Part shown: positions 8,916 through 18,189 of the stretch, in pieces
Layout: the number at the start of each line of letters is the position of its first letter
How positions within the stretch are numbered: the stretch's first letter is position 1
Source of the DNA: Flammeovirga sp. EKP202
GTDB lineage: Bacteria; Bacteroidota; Bacteroidia; Cytophagales; Flammeovirgaceae
Direction of reading: 5' to 3'
DNA length: 64,000 nucleotides
Assembly: GCF_014534745.1 (NCBI RefSeq)
Contig: NZ_JACVVP010000002.1
Location: 124,001 to 188,000, forward strand
Made by a program: the position numbers and the translations under genes
Notes under the pieces: generated by a model
What the model was told of the DNA's origin: nothing
Seen by the model: only the letters and a program-made list of their open reading frames with translations
The model's database searches: none

Positions 8916-10124
8916 TTGGAAAAAAGAGTGGATCAGAAGATTACGAAAGTGAATAATGCTCCTCTTCATTTTGATGAGGTGCTTGGGACAGCGTTGGATA
9001 GTGGACAACCTTTTGCTGCTTGGAAAATGCCTCAAGAGGCTTCTCAACAAATAGTGGTTTCTTTACAAAAAGAAGCATTGAGGGTTGAAGTCGATTTAGA
9101 AGAATTACCGAAAGGTTTTCTTGCTAGACCATTCCAAGACAAAGAAGACAAAGCCTATCTTATTCCCGCAGATATTTACTATAATTCTGATTTAGCTCAA
9201 ATTGAGTTTTCTAACGATTATGACTTTGAAACGAAACTGAAGATTGAGAGTACCCTCAGCCGTTTTGATTATAAAGAGCATAAAAATCGTTGGAAAAAAC
9301 AAATGCTCAAAACACATTTCCCTCCAACTTCTAAAGAGCATTTCACCTCCATTGTTCAAGAAAGCGTTGATGCGATGAACAATGATGAATTCTTGAAAGT
9401 TGTTTTATCCAGGACGAAAGAAGCTCCTTTAAAAGAAGACTTTTCTCCTATTGAGTTTTTCCATCGCCTTTGCGAAGAGTATCCTAATGCGTTTGTTTCA
9501 ATGTGCTACCTTCCTAATGTAGGACTTTGGATGGGTGCTTCTCCAGAAACGCTTATAAGCATGGATGAAAATGGAATATTCAAAACGGTGGCATTAGCCG
9601 GTACTCAAGCGAGTAATGGTATGTTACCTAAAGATGCTTCTTGGAAAAGTAAAGAAATTGAAGAGCAAGCCTTGGTTAGCAGATATATCATAAATTGCTT
9701 CAAGAAAATCAGATTAAGAGAATTTGAAGAGAAAGGCCCTAGAACAGTTGCGGCGGCTCACCTCCTTCACCTCAAAACTGATTTCAAAGTAGATACTAAA
9801 GCGACCAATTTCCCTCAGTTAGGTACTGTAATGCTCAAATTACTTCACCCTACTTCTGCGGTATGTGGTATGCCTAAAGAAATTGCCACTCAGTTCATTT
9901 TGGAAAATGAAAAATACAACCGATCTTTATACAGTGGGTACATCGGGCCAGTGGGAATTCAAAACAGAGACCATCTGTTTGTAAATCTGAGATGTCTACA
10001 ACTGTTTGAAGACCATGCCCTACTTTACGCTGGAGCAGGCATTACATGTGACTCTGATCCTGAAAAGGAATGGAAAGAAACCGAGATAAAAATGGATACG
10101 ATGTTGAAGCATTTGAATGGTTAA
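8916..10124 (+). CDS. menF: Isochorismate synthase (chorismate-binding family)
   Basis: This enzyme converts chorismate to isochorismate, the entry step to menaquinone, the usual respiratory quinone of this phylum. The chorismate-binding domain fills the C-terminal 260 residues: VVLSRTKEA, GASPETLI, the TVALAGTQ block, TSAVCGMPKE, the YSGYIGPVG segment and a final AGAGIT-SDPEKEW-E motif. The start is a TTG at 8916, because an in-frame stop lies at 8898 and the first in-frame ATG is more than 30 codons downstream; a GTG at 8928 is an alternative. No other men genes are nearby. An EntC-like siderophore role is less likely because no siderophore genes are seen. Confidence 0.9.
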   Translation: MEKRVDQKITKVNNAPLHFDEVLGTALDSGQPFAAWKMPQEASQQIVVSLQKEALRVEVDLEELPKGFLARPFQDKEDKAYLIPADIYYNSDLAQIEFSNDYDFETKLKIESTLSRFDYKEHKNRWKKQMLKTHFPPTSKEHFTSIVQESVDAMNNDEFLKVVLSRTKEAPLKEDFSPIEFFHRLCEEYPNAFVSMCYLPNVGLWMGASPETLISMDENGIFKTVALAGTQASNGMLPKDASWKSKEIEEQALVSRYIINCFKKIRLREFEEKGPRTVAAAHLLHLKTDFKVDTKATNFPQLGTVMLKLLHPTSAVCGMPKEIATQFILENEKYNRSLYSGYIGPVGIQNRDHLFVNLRCLQLFEDHALLYAGAGITCDSDPEKEWKETEIKMDTMLKHLNG

Positions 10125-10154
10125 ATTGTGCTCAATTGTCATCAATGATATTTC

Positions 10155-10185
10155 AAGCCCTATCAAGTTTTTTGATGGGGCTTTC
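10155..10185 (+). terminator. Terminator of menF
   Basis: A 12-bp stem AAGCCCTATCAA / TTGATGGGGCTT with one G-U pair and a short T-rich loop is followed by TCTTATT. It lies 30 bases after the menF stop. Confidence 0.7.
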
Positions 10186-10348
10186 TTATTGTCTCTAAGT
10201 TGCTTGTGTCAACACCCCTCTTCCTAATTGTCTTTAAAATACAATAATGTGTAAGGATCTAAGTTTTAAAGAGACTAATTACCAAATTAATCACTTTTTA
10301 GCCTTAGTATTCGATATTACAGACTAATGCACCTTATATTTTAAATCT

Positions 10349-10981
10349 ATGAAATACATCATCTTATCACTATTGCTTAGCATAAGCACTTTTGTTCTTG
10401 GACAAGAAAAAGATATTTACAAAAAATACGGCATTGAAGTAGAAACTTTACAACCTGGATTAAAAGTAGGTGATTTTGCACCTGATTTTGAAGGTGTGGA
10501 TCAAGATGGCAAAAAAAGAAAATTATCAGAAATGGTTAAGGAAGGTCCTGTAGTGATCAACTTTTTTAGAGGAAGTTGGTGTCCATCTTGTTATAAGCAT
10601 CTTAAAAGTATCAGAGATTCATTAGACTATATTACTGCAACAGGTGCACAAATTATTATGGTCAGTCCTGAAGAAAAAGAAAGCTTAGATGCTTTTGCCA
10701 AAAAGAAAGGATTCACTTTTCCTATGATCACAGACCAAGAATTAGACATCATGAATAGCTATAAGGTGACATTCCAAGTCACTGAAAAATATCAGAAGAA
10801 AATTAAGACGTTTATGTTTACTGATATTGCAGCCAACAATGCCATCAAACAGGCGTCTCTTCCTGTACCGGCAACCTACATTGTGGGGCAAGATCAAAAA
10901 ATTATAGCAATGCAATACGACCCTCGATATTCTAATAGAATGAGTCCTACGGCAATTATTAACGCATTGAATCAAGAATAA
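10349..10981 (+). CDS. Secreted peroxiredoxin (AhpC/TSA family)
   Basis: This is a thioredoxin-fold peroxidase with an N-terminal signal peptide (residues 1-18, ending FVLGQ), so it should act in the periplasm. The active site reads FFRGSWCPSC, with Cys78 and Cys81. The Pro-x-x-x-Thr/Ser-x-x-Cys arrangement of classic peroxiredoxins is here replaced by a CxxC dyad, as in the peroxiredoxin-like redoxin group. The cis-proline block (PVPATYIVGQDQKII) is at about 172-186. It could reduce peroxides or act as a thiol oxidoreductase. It stands alone between two terminators. Confidence 0.85.
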   Translation: MKYIILSLLLSISTFVLGQEKDIYKKYGIEVETLQPGLKVGDFAPDFEGVDQDGKKRKLSEMVKEGPVVINFFRGSWCPSCYKHLKSIRDSLDYITATGAQIIMVSPEEKESLDAFAKKKGFTFPMITDQELDIMNSYKVTFQVTEKYQKKIKTFMFTDIAANNAIKQASLPVPATYIVGQDQKIIAMQYDPRYSNRMSPTAIINALNQE

Positions 10982-11015
10982 ATAGAATTTTTATATTGAA
11001 TTGCGTAATATTGAA

Positions 11016-11056
11016 GCGAGTTACTTTTATTTATAAGGTAACTCGTTTTATTTTTA
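11016..11056 (+). terminator. Terminator of the peroxiredoxin gene
   Basis: The stem CGAGTTAC / GTAACTCG has a 13-base loop and is followed by TTTTATTTTT. Confidence 0.7.
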
Positions 11057-11132
11057 ATAAGTCACCCTTTTTTATCAAAGACTAAAAATCTACTTACCAA
11101 CAGGTTAAGTACAAAATATAAATTATAAGAGT

Positions 11133-12452
11133 ATGTCTGCATCAATAGGAGCTGGAGAATTTATTGTAGAAGGAGGCCACCAATTAAGTGGTGAGATTAT
11201 TCCTCAAGGAGCTAAAAATGAAGCTTTACAGATTTTATGTGCCGTATTGCTAACGGAAGATAAAGTAACTATTCACAATATCCCAAACATTATTGATGTC
11301 ATGAAACTGATTGACATCTTAGCTGACCTGGGCGTTAGAGTAGAAAAATTAGGAGAAGGTTCTTATGAATTTGAAGCAAGAGACATCAATATTGAACACC
11401 TTCAAACTAAAGAATATTCTGAAAAAGCTTCTAAACTAAGAGGTTCAATCATGGTATTGGGACCACTTTTAGCCCGTTTTGGAAAAGGTAAAATTCCAAA
11501 GCCGGGTGGAGATAAAATTGGTCGCCGTCGTTTGGATACTCACTTTTTAGGATTCAAAAAGTTAGGCGCCAAGTTCAACTATACTCAAGATGGTTTCTTC
11601 GAAATTGATGCGACTCACTTAGAAGGTACTTATATCTTATTGGATGAACCTTCAGTAACAGGTACGGCCAATATCATTATGGGTGCTGTAATGGCAAAAG
11701 GTAAAACGACGCTTTACAACGCAGCATGTGAACCTTATATCCAACAACTTTGTAAGATGCTTAACCGTATGGGGGCCAATATCAGCGGTTATGGTTCTAA
11801 CTTATTGACAATTGAAGGTGTTGAAAAATTAGGAGGTACTACTCACACAATGCTTCCTGATATGATTGAAATTGGTAGTTTTATCGGTATGGCTGCCATG
11901 ACACAATCTGAGTTGACAATTAAAAATTGTCGTATTGATGAGCTAGGACAAATTCCTACGGTATTCCAACGCTTGGGTATTCAGATGGAATTCAGAGGAG
12001 ATGATATTTATATTCCTGCTCAAGAGCATTATCAATTAGATCGTTTTATTGATGGCTCAATCTTAACTGTAGCAGATGGTCCTTGGCCATTATTTACACC
12101 CGATCTATTGAGTATTGTTTTAGTGACTGCCATTCAAGCAAAAGGGACTGTTTTAGTACACCAAAAAATGTTTGAAAGTCGTTTATTCTTTGTGGATAAG
12201 CTGATTGATATGGGAGCTCAAATCATTTTGAATGATCCACATAGAGCCACAGTGATTGGTTTGAATCGTCAATCAAAACTAAGAGGAATTAAAATGACTT
12301 CTCCTGATATCAGAGCAGGTCAAGCCTTATTGATTGCCGCTCTTTCTGCTGAAGGAACAAGTGTAATTTCTAATATTGATCAAATTGACAGAGGATATCA
12401 ATTTATTGATGAGCGTTTAAGAAAAATCGGTGCTCATATCGAAAGAAGATAG
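11133..12452 (+). CDS. murA: UDP-N-acetylglucosamine 1-carboxyvinyltransferase
   Basis: This enzyme transfers enolpyruvate from PEP to UDP-GlcNAc, the first committed step of peptidoglycan synthesis in the cytosol. The EPSP-synthase-like inside-out barrel signatures are present: QGAKNEALQ near the N-terminus, LRGSIMVLGPLLARFG, and the catalytic loop KPGGDKIG at 123-130. The residue equal to Cys115 of E. coli MurA is Asp127 here (codon 11511-11513). From family knowledge, Asp keeps activity but prevents fosfomycin alkylation, and it is usual in Bacteroidota. The length of 439 aa is normal. It stands as a single gene with its own terminator. Confidence 0.96.
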   Translation: MSASIGAGEFIVEGGHQLSGEIIPQGAKNEALQILCAVLLTEDKVTIHNIPNIIDVMKLIDILADLGVRVEKLGEGSYEFEARDINIEHLQTKEYSEKASKLRGSIMVLGPLLARFGKGKIPKPGGDKIGRRRLDTHFLGFKKLGAKFNYTQDGFFEIDATHLEGTYILLDEPSVTGTANIIMGAVMAKGKTTLYNAACEPYIQQLCKMLNRMGANISGYGSNLLTIEGVEKLGGTTHTMLPDMIEIGSFIGMAAMTQSELTIKNCRIDELGQIPTVFQRLGIQMEFRGDDIYIPAQEHYQLDRFIDGSILTVADGPWPLFTPDLLSIVLVTAIQAKGTVLVHQKMFESRLFFVDKLIDMGAQIILNDPHRATVIGLNRQSKLRGIKMTSPDIRAGQALLIAALSAEGTSVISNIDQIDRGYQFIDERLRKIGAHIERR

Positions 12453-12478
12453 TTCTCTTTTTATAGAAATAGACCTGA

Positions 12479-12517
12479 GGGATAAGGAAATATAATGTTT
12501 CTTTATCCCTTTTTTTA
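12479..12517 (+). terminator. Terminator of murA
   Basis: The stem GGGATAAGGAAA / TTTCTTTATCCC with one G-U pair is followed by eight T. It begins 26 bases after the murA stop. Confidence 0.85.
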
Positions 12518-12703
12518 TAAAACTCAACTTACCCTTTCAATACGTGAGTTTATTGATTTCATCAGCTACAGAACCACTATTTTCTCTGAAATTAATTTCC
12601 TCATAACCTAAATTGGAAAAATTTCACTTCTAAAATATATATTCCAAAAATGCTCCAAAAAATTTGATTAACTTCAAGGCCAAATATAATATTAAGAATA
12701 GCG

Positions 12704-14782
12704 ATGAGTGTGAAGTATTCTAAAGGAAACAGTTATCCTCTTGGAGCTACTGTCAAGAAAAAAGGTACTAATTTTTGTATTTACTCTAAAGGTGCTACTG
12801 CAATCGAACTACTGCTTTTTGCAGACAAGGACAGCCCTAGGCCCTATCATGTAATACGTTTAAATCCTGAAACCAACAAAACTTTCTACTATTGGCATGT
12901 ATTTGTCGAAGGTATTGGTCATGGTCAAGTATATGGTTATAGAGCATTTGGGGATTTCCTTCCAGAAAAAGGACAATGGTACGATGGTAGCAAGGTATTA
13001 GTAGACCCTTATGCAAAAGCGGTATGCATGAATGATAAGTATTCAAGAAAAGCTGCTATTAGACCTGGTGACAACTGCCTTCACGCTTTAAAAAGTATTG
13101 TGATTGATGATAGTCAGTATGATTGGGAAGATGATAAACCATTATCTAGACCTTATTCTAAAACTATTATCTATGAAATGCATGTGGCTGGATTTACTAA
13201 AGATCCATCTTCAGGTCTTTCGGATGAAATGAGAGGTACATACAAAGGGCTGATTGAAAAAATCCCTTATCTGCAGGAGTTAGGTATCACTGCCGTGGAA
13301 CTTCTACCGATCTATCAGTTTGACCCTCATGATGCACCAAAAGATAGAATCAACTATTGGGGTTATAGCCCTGTCAATTTCTTTGCACCTCACTCCGCTT
13401 ATGCTATGGATCAAAACGACCCTACTAGCCCTGTAAGAGAGTTCAAAGACATGGTGAAAGCGTTACACAAGGCAGGTATTGAAGTGATTCTTGACGTAGT
13501 ATACAATCACACTACCGAAGTAGGGCCTAAAGCAGGGCCAACCATCAACTTTAAAGGGTTGGACGCTACAACTTATTATATTACAGACAAAAATAACAAC
13601 TACGAGTTCCTTGATTTTTCAGGATGTGGCAACTCTTTCAACGCCAATCATTCTGTGGTTAGAAGAATGATCATGGACTCTTTAAGATATTGGGTTTCGG
13701 AAATGCATGTTGATGGTTTCCGTTTTGACTTAGCTTCCGTTCTCTCAAGAGATGAAGAAGGTAGACCGTTAGAAAACCCTCCTATTTTATGGGAAATTGA
13801 ATCGGACCCTATTCTAGCAGGAACTAAAATGATTGCTGAAGCATGGGATGCAGCAGGTTTATATCAGGTAGGTTCTTTTGTAGGTGACCGTTGGAGCGAA
13901 TGGAATGGTGTATACAGAGATGTATTGAGAAGGTTTGTAAAAGGTGATATGGATCAAATTGGTCCTTTTGCAGGTTGTGTGGAAGGCTCTCACCATATTT
14001 TCCAAGATCAAGAACAAAGAGATCCTAACCGAAGTATCAACTTCATTACTTGTCACGATGGGTTTACAATGAATGATTTGGTGTCTTATAACCAAAAGCA
14101 TAACCTTGACAATGGCGAGAACAATAATGACGGTAGTAATGATAACTTCAGTTGGAACCATGGAGAAGAGGGATTAACAGACCTTCCGCAAATCAATAAT
14201 TTGAGGGAACGTCAAATAAAAAACTTCTTTACGCTACTTCTTCTTTCACAAGGTACACCTATGATTTTGATGGGTGATGAGGTCAGAAAAACTCAAAATG
14301 GCAACAATAACGCCTACTGTCAGGATAACGGTTTAAGTTGGTTCAATTGGAACGATCCTCAGAATAATGCCGAATCATTGCGCTTCGTAAAAGAGTTAAT
14401 CCAATTCAACCTTAAGCACGGTGTTTTCCAAACAGAGCGATTCTGGAGTTCTAAAGCAAGAGCAAGAAGGCCTATTATTTCATGGCATGGTGTAGAATTT
14501 GACTACCCAGATTGGAAAGGTAATTCACATGCTATTGGCTATATGTTGACGTCTCCAAATACAGGTGAACAACTATACATTATGGTAAATACTTATTGGG
14601 AAGCTCTAAGTTTCGAGATCCCAGAACCTACTATCAATAATACAAAGACACAATGGAAGCGTATGATTGATACTGGTTTACCTTCCCCTCAAGACATTGT
14701 TAATTTTGATGATGCGGTATTGATTGTGCCTGGTCATTATACTTTAGCGCCAAGGTCAATTGTAGTATTACAATCTTTCTAG
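12704..14782 (+). CDS. glgX: Glycogen debranching enzyme GlgX (GH13 isoamylase type)
   Basis: This enzyme cleaves alpha-1,6 branches of glycogen or limit dextrins. An N-terminal CBM48 domain (about 10-120, NSYPLGATVKKKGTNF) precedes a GH13 barrel. The four GH13 regions are visible: DVVYNH at 264-269, the nucleophile block DGFRFDLAS with Asp342, the acid/base Glu379 in IAEAWDA, and CHDGF. The length of 692 aa matches the GlgX/TreX group. No glg synthesis genes adjoin it. The upstream gap contains a small transposase-tail-like remnant. Confidence 0.95.
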   Translation: MSVKYSKGNSYPLGATVKKKGTNFCIYSKGATAIELLLFADKDSPRPYHVIRLNPETNKTFYYWHVFVEGIGHGQVYGYRAFGDFLPEKGQWYDGSKVLVDPYAKAVCMNDKYSRKAAIRPGDNCLHALKSIVIDDSQYDWEDDKPLSRPYSKTIIYEMHVAGFTKDPSSGLSDEMRGTYKGLIEKIPYLQELGITAVELLPIYQFDPHDAPKDRINYWGYSPVNFFAPHSAYAMDQNDPTSPVREFKDMVKALHKAGIEVILDVVYNHTTEVGPKAGPTINFKGLDATTYYITDKNNNYEFLDFSGCGNSFNANHSVVRRMIMDSLRYWVSEMHVDGFRFDLASVLSRDEEGRPLENPPILWEIESDPILAGTKMIAEAWDAAGLYQVGSFVGDRWSEWNGVYRDVLRRFVKGDMDQIGPFAGCVEGSHHIFQDQEQRDPNRSINFITCHDGFTMNDLVSYNQKHNLDNGENNNDGSNDNFSWNHGEEGLTDLPQINNLRERQIKNFFTLLLLSQGTPMILMGDEVRKTQNGNNNAYCQDNGLSWFNWNDPQNNAESLRFVKELIQFNLKHGVFQTERFWSSKARARRPIISWHGVEFDYPDWKGNSHAIGYMLTSPNTGEQLYIMVNTYWEALSFEIPEPTINNTKTQWKRMIDTGLPSPQDIVNFDDAVLIVPGHYTLAPRSIVVLQSF

Positions 14783-14820
14783 TCAAGGATAAAATGCTTC
14801 ATTAAAATAATGAGTGAACA

Positions 14821-14861
14821 AAAAAGCCAACTTGCGATTATAATTCACAAGTTGGCTTTTT
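14821..14861. terminator. Bidirectional terminator between glgX and the OmpA-like gene
   Basis: The stem AAAAAGCCAACTTG / CAAGTTGGCTTTTT has a 13-base loop. The A tract on the left and T tract on the right let it serve both convergent genes. Confidence 0.85.
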
Positions 14862-14888
14862 CTATTATGCTATTTTCTTAAATCAGTT

Positions 14889-15605
14889 TTACTCTCGCAC
14901 TAACAAAAATTCTATCCTCCTGTTTTGCAGATGTTTTTGATTTGAACACTTTATACCATTGCCACATTCATTGACTAATTGTGACTCCCCTGCTCCCTTT
15001 GCTACCAATCTGTTAGAAGACAATCCTTTTGCCATTAATAGCTCTCGAATGTACTCTGCTCTTTTAGTTGTCATTTCCATATTGAATTCATCAGAGCCTC
15101 TTGAATCAGAATGAACGGTAATGTATAATGTTACTTTTGGAAAATCTTTAAGGATTTCACCCAATGCATCAATCTGATCTTTATTTTTTATTTCAAAAGC
15201 ACTATTGATTTCAAAATCTATGGTGTTTAACACATAAGGCACATTTAACTGTACCGCATTGATTCTGTAGGTTACATCTATCACTTCAGTTTCGTCTTTC
15301 CCTATTGTAGAAAAATGATGCACTCTTTGATCAAAATATTTTTTTTTCGTTCCATGAACAATAAAGTCTGATTCCCCATTTAACGTCAAAACAAATTTTC
15401 CTTCTTGATCTGTATAAATAGTTGTCTTGGCACCACTTTTGGTATTCATTACGCATACTTTTACACCTTCAACAGTTAAACCAGTACTACTGTCGAGGTA
15501 GAGCCCTTTTAGGGTATACTCTTTTACGGATGCGTTTGAGACAATAGCGAAACAACAAATGAAAAGAGTGATGAGTGGGTATAAAAAACGATTGGTAATT
15601 CGCAT
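14889..15605 (-). CDS. Outer-membrane OmpA-family protein (paralogue 1)
   Basis: The start is the ATG at 15605, giving MRITNRF and a clear signal peptide ending SNASV. The 19-codon longer frame is rejected because it would begin inside the promoter element at 15660-15667. Residues about 25-95 resemble a carboxypeptidase-regulatory-like beta sandwich (VEGVKVCVMN, YTDQEGKFVLTL). The C-terminal OmpA peptidoglycan-binding domain carries HSDSRGSDEFN and the Bacteroidota variant tail with C-N--KCSN--HL-NRRIEF. It probably links the outer membrane to peptidoglycan. It is divergent from a clear paralogue at 15803. Confidence 0.87.
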   Translation of the reverse strand: MRITNRFLYPLITLFICCFAIVSNASVKEYTLKGLYLDSSTGLTVEGVKVCVMNTKSGAKTTIYTDQEGKFVLTLNGESDFIVHGTKKKYFDQRVHHFSTIGKDETEVIDVTYRINAVQLNVPYVLNTIDFEINSAFEIKNKDQIDALGEILKDFPKVTLYITVHSDSRGSDEFNMEMTTKRAEYIRELLMAKGLSSNRLVAKGAGESQLVNECGNGIKCSNQKHLQNRRIEFLLVRE

Positions 15606-15659
15606 AACAGTAAGTTTATCAACACACAAGAGATATTGATTATCTAGAAGTTCTAAAAA

Positions 15660-15667
15660 CAAATATA
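15660..15667 (-). promoter_or_regulatory. -7 promoter element for OmpA-like paralogue 1
   Basis: The minus strand reads TATATTTG, a perfect TAnnTTTG. The expected transcript start is near 15653, which fixes the ATG at 15605 as the start codon. Confidence 0.45.
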
Positions 15668-15802
15668 CAAATTATTAACGCTCGTTAATAGAATAAGTTG
15701 TTTAAACTTCAAAATAATCTTACTCAAATGAAAAATAACTAAACATAAGATTATCAATATTTTGCTCACAAAGATAAATAAAATCAATGAAATTGATTAA
15801 CA

Positions 15803-16780
15803 ATGAATAGATCCATATTTAAGAAATGTTTCCTTTTTCTTTATTTCCTTACTTGTTCATATTGTTTTGCAAGTAATAAAGTGTCTGTTCATGGTGTAGT
15901 TTATTCTCATAAGTCCAAAAGTATTGAAAACGTAAAGGTAGTGGTTTATTCTTTTGAAGAAAAACAAAATTTGACACTACTCACTCCTGTAGAGAGCACT
16001 ATCTCTGATCGTGATGGAAAATTTGAATTGCATTTAGACAATCATTCCAACTATCAGATTAAGTGTTTTAAAGAAGGTTGGAAGATGGACAACAATGCCA
16101 TTATCTTAGCTAAAGAAGCACATGGCACGCAAAAGATTAAAATCAATTGTCAACTAAGAAAAGCAGATAATATCTACGAACTTATCGGTGAGTTACATCA
16201 GGATAAGAAAGATAAATACCAGATCGATTTATTTGATCCCTCTTCAAATACTGTGATTAGCCTGAAAGAGAAAATTTTTGACTTCAACTTTCAGTTAGAT
16301 AAAAAAGGAGGATACATCCTAAAAGTGATCAATCAAGATGATCATATTTTGTATATGAATAGAATAGAGGTGAATAAAGCTACTAATAAAGTGGTTATCG
16401 ATATTCCCTCAGATCAAAAAAGACGATTTAAAGTTTACCCTTTTACAGTCAACACTTCCAATATCAACGATGATGCTCTTGATGAATTGAACTTGATTGT
16501 AACAAGGATGAAAGAAAAAGAAAATATTGATATTAAAATCGAATGCCATACTGATTCAAGAGGCGATGATGATTTTAATCTAAAAATTTCCCAAGAACAG
16601 GCAAAATCCATTAAAAACTACTTAATTTTACAAGGTATATCTTCTGAAAGGATCTTTACGGAGGGTTTTGGTGAGAACTTCTTACTCAATGAGTGTAAGA
16701 ATAATGTAAAATGTTCTAACTTAAAACATCTTGAAAACAGAAGAGTGGAATATTTGTTTTTAGTAAGCTCTACAAGATAG
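15803..16780 (+). CDS. Outer-membrane OmpA-family protein (paralogue 2)
   Basis: A signal peptide (residues 1-23, ending CFASN) is followed by a carboxypeptidase-regulatory-like domain (VHGVVYSHKSKSIENVKVVV), a second beta-rich segment of about 100 residues not present in paralogue 1, and a C-terminal OmpA domain with HTDSRGDDDFN, GFGENFLLNEC and SNLKHLENRRVEY. It should bind peptidoglycan from the outer membrane side. The next gene starts 22 bases after its stop and encodes a LysM protein that may also bind cell wall, so the two are probably one operon with a shared envelope role (inference). Confidence 0.87.
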   Translation: MNRSIFKKCFLFLYFLTCSYCFASNKVSVHGVVYSHKSKSIENVKVVVYSFEEKQNLTLLTPVESTISDRDGKFELHLDNHSNYQIKCFKEGWKMDNNAIILAKEAHGTQKIKINCQLRKADNIYELIGELHQDKKDKYQIDLFDPSSNTVISLKEKIFDFNFQLDKKGGYILKVINQDDHILYMNRIEVNKATNKVVIDIPSDQKRRFKVYPFTVNTSNINDDALDELNLIVTRMKEKENIDIKIECHTDSRGDDDFNLKISQEQAKSIKNYLILQGISSERIFTEGFGENFLLNECKNNVKCSNLKHLENRRVEYLFLVSSTR

Positions 16781-16802
16781 CTTACGTTTTTTAAACATTA
16801 GA

Positions 16803-17987
16803 ATGACCGTCAACACAGTACAAAAATATACGATAGGCTACGCAGCAATAAAAGAAGATGTTTCCAAACATTGGATTGATGATATTAGTGAAGACAGTTT
16901 ACAAATTGGTGCCGTATACGCTGAGGAATCAATCAATTCTGAACAAGAACTCAATATTTCCACTGCTTTTAAAGAAAGCCATAAACCTCAATTGGCTTTA
17001 AAAAATGCAGCAAAAGTAATCAAAGAAAATATTGGCGATCATTATGCCTTGGTGTATGTCAAAGACAGAAGAATGTGGCATACACGTAGTGGAAATATTC
17101 GTGTATTTATCTTTAGACAAGGTCGTTTTTTATCACCTCCACATCACAAAGCCACTTCTGTTTCTACTCCTTTCCTTCTCAAAGAAGAAGATCAATTGAT
17201 TTTAGCTTCTTCCGCATTGTTGTTTGACAATGATCCTAAAATCTTAAAAGAAATATTTCGTTCTTCTCTACCTCAAGAGATTGCTGAAAAACTACTTTCC
17301 ACTGGGACTCCCGCCGGAGAAAACTCCATTTGTACTATTTTACCTTGTGAGTTTTTAAGAGATAATACACCTTCCAGAGATAGAATGAAGGTACTGGATG
17401 AAGTATTCCCTTTTGAAAAAGAAGCAGCAGAACGATTAGCTCAACCTAATCAGCAACGTAATACGATCTATAACTTTGCTGGTTTCGTACTCTTCACACT
17501 ATTGGTCATTTTTATGTACAATAAGAATAAATCCAATTGGAATGAAGAGATTGCACTCAAACAACAAGAAATTACACAACTACAAAAACAGTTGAGTAAA
17601 GCGAATGATAAAATCCGCTCCTACGACAACTATCAGAAATTACATACGCAATCTATCGCTGAAAGAAATTTTGATGCATTTGACAGCGAGAGATACCGAA
17701 TGTATGCTCTTTTTAGAGATGTAAGAAGCAAATTTGACAGAAATCAAGTCGCTGACAAGTTCAATATCTACAATCCATTGGCCATTGAAGCAAAAGTGGT
17801 GATGGGTGAAAATTGGTTTATTGTACCAGTGAAGGGGACGCATCTAGTGCAAAAAGGTGAAACGTTGAAAAAAATTGCCGCTCTCTATTATGATAATATA
17901 AAAGAGGGAACTCAACTTATTCAACAATTTAATCCTCAAGTTGTAGAAGGACATTCTATTTTCCTCCCTTTTGAAATGGAAAAGTAA
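16803..17987 (+). CDS. PP2C-like domain / TM / coiled-coil / LysM protein
   Basis: Residues 1-185 have the secondary-structure and motif pattern of a PPM/PP2C phosphatase (ALVYVKDRRMWHTRSGNIRV, then FLLKEEDQLILASSALLF, then a STGTPAGENSICTIL block). The metal-binding DG and GD residues of active members are missing or altered, so it is probably a pseudophosphatase. A single TM helix lies at about 223-239, a coiled coil at 245-275, and a LysM domain at 346-391 (HLVQKGETLKKIAALYY). The layout suggests a cytoplasmic sensor joined to a periplasmic peptidoglycan-binding module. It follows the OmpA gene by 22 bases. The function is unknown. Confidence 0.7.
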   Translation: MTVNTVQKYTIGYAAIKEDVSKHWIDDISEDSLQIGAVYAEESINSEQELNISTAFKESHKPQLALKNAAKVIKENIGDHYALVYVKDRRMWHTRSGNIRVFIFRQGRFLSPPHHKATSVSTPFLLKEEDQLILASSALLFDNDPKILKEIFRSSLPQEIAEKLLSTGTPAGENSICTILPCEFLRDNTPSRDRMKVLDEVFPFEKEAAERLAQPNQQRNTIYNFAGFVLFTLLVIFMYNKNKSNWNEEIALKQQEITQLQKQLSKANDKIRSYDNYQKLHTQSIAERNFDAFDSERYRMYALFRDVRSKFDRNQVADKFNIYNPLAIEAKVVMGENWFIVPVKGTHLVQKGETLKKIAALYYDNIKEGTQLIQQFNPQVVEGHSIFLPFEMEK

Positions 17988-18138
17988 TCCATTTGATCCT
18001 CTTATTTTTACGGAAGTTCAAAACATTCTAACTTCACAAATACTTTGTTGCATACAACATTGCTACTTCAAAATAACATTTAAAATCAAAAGGAACGTTA
18101 ATACGCTCTTTCCATTAGGGGTTAACTAACCTCTTTCG

Positions 18139-18146
18139 TAATTTTG
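18139..18146 (+). promoter_or_regulatory. -7 promoter element for ccmF
   Basis: TAATTTTG is a perfect TAnnTTTG lying 44 bases before the ATG. No good -33 partner was seen. Confidence 0.35.
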
Positions 18147-18189
18147 CTTTTAGGTTTAACAACTACCTACATTTCAAACAAAATTCACA

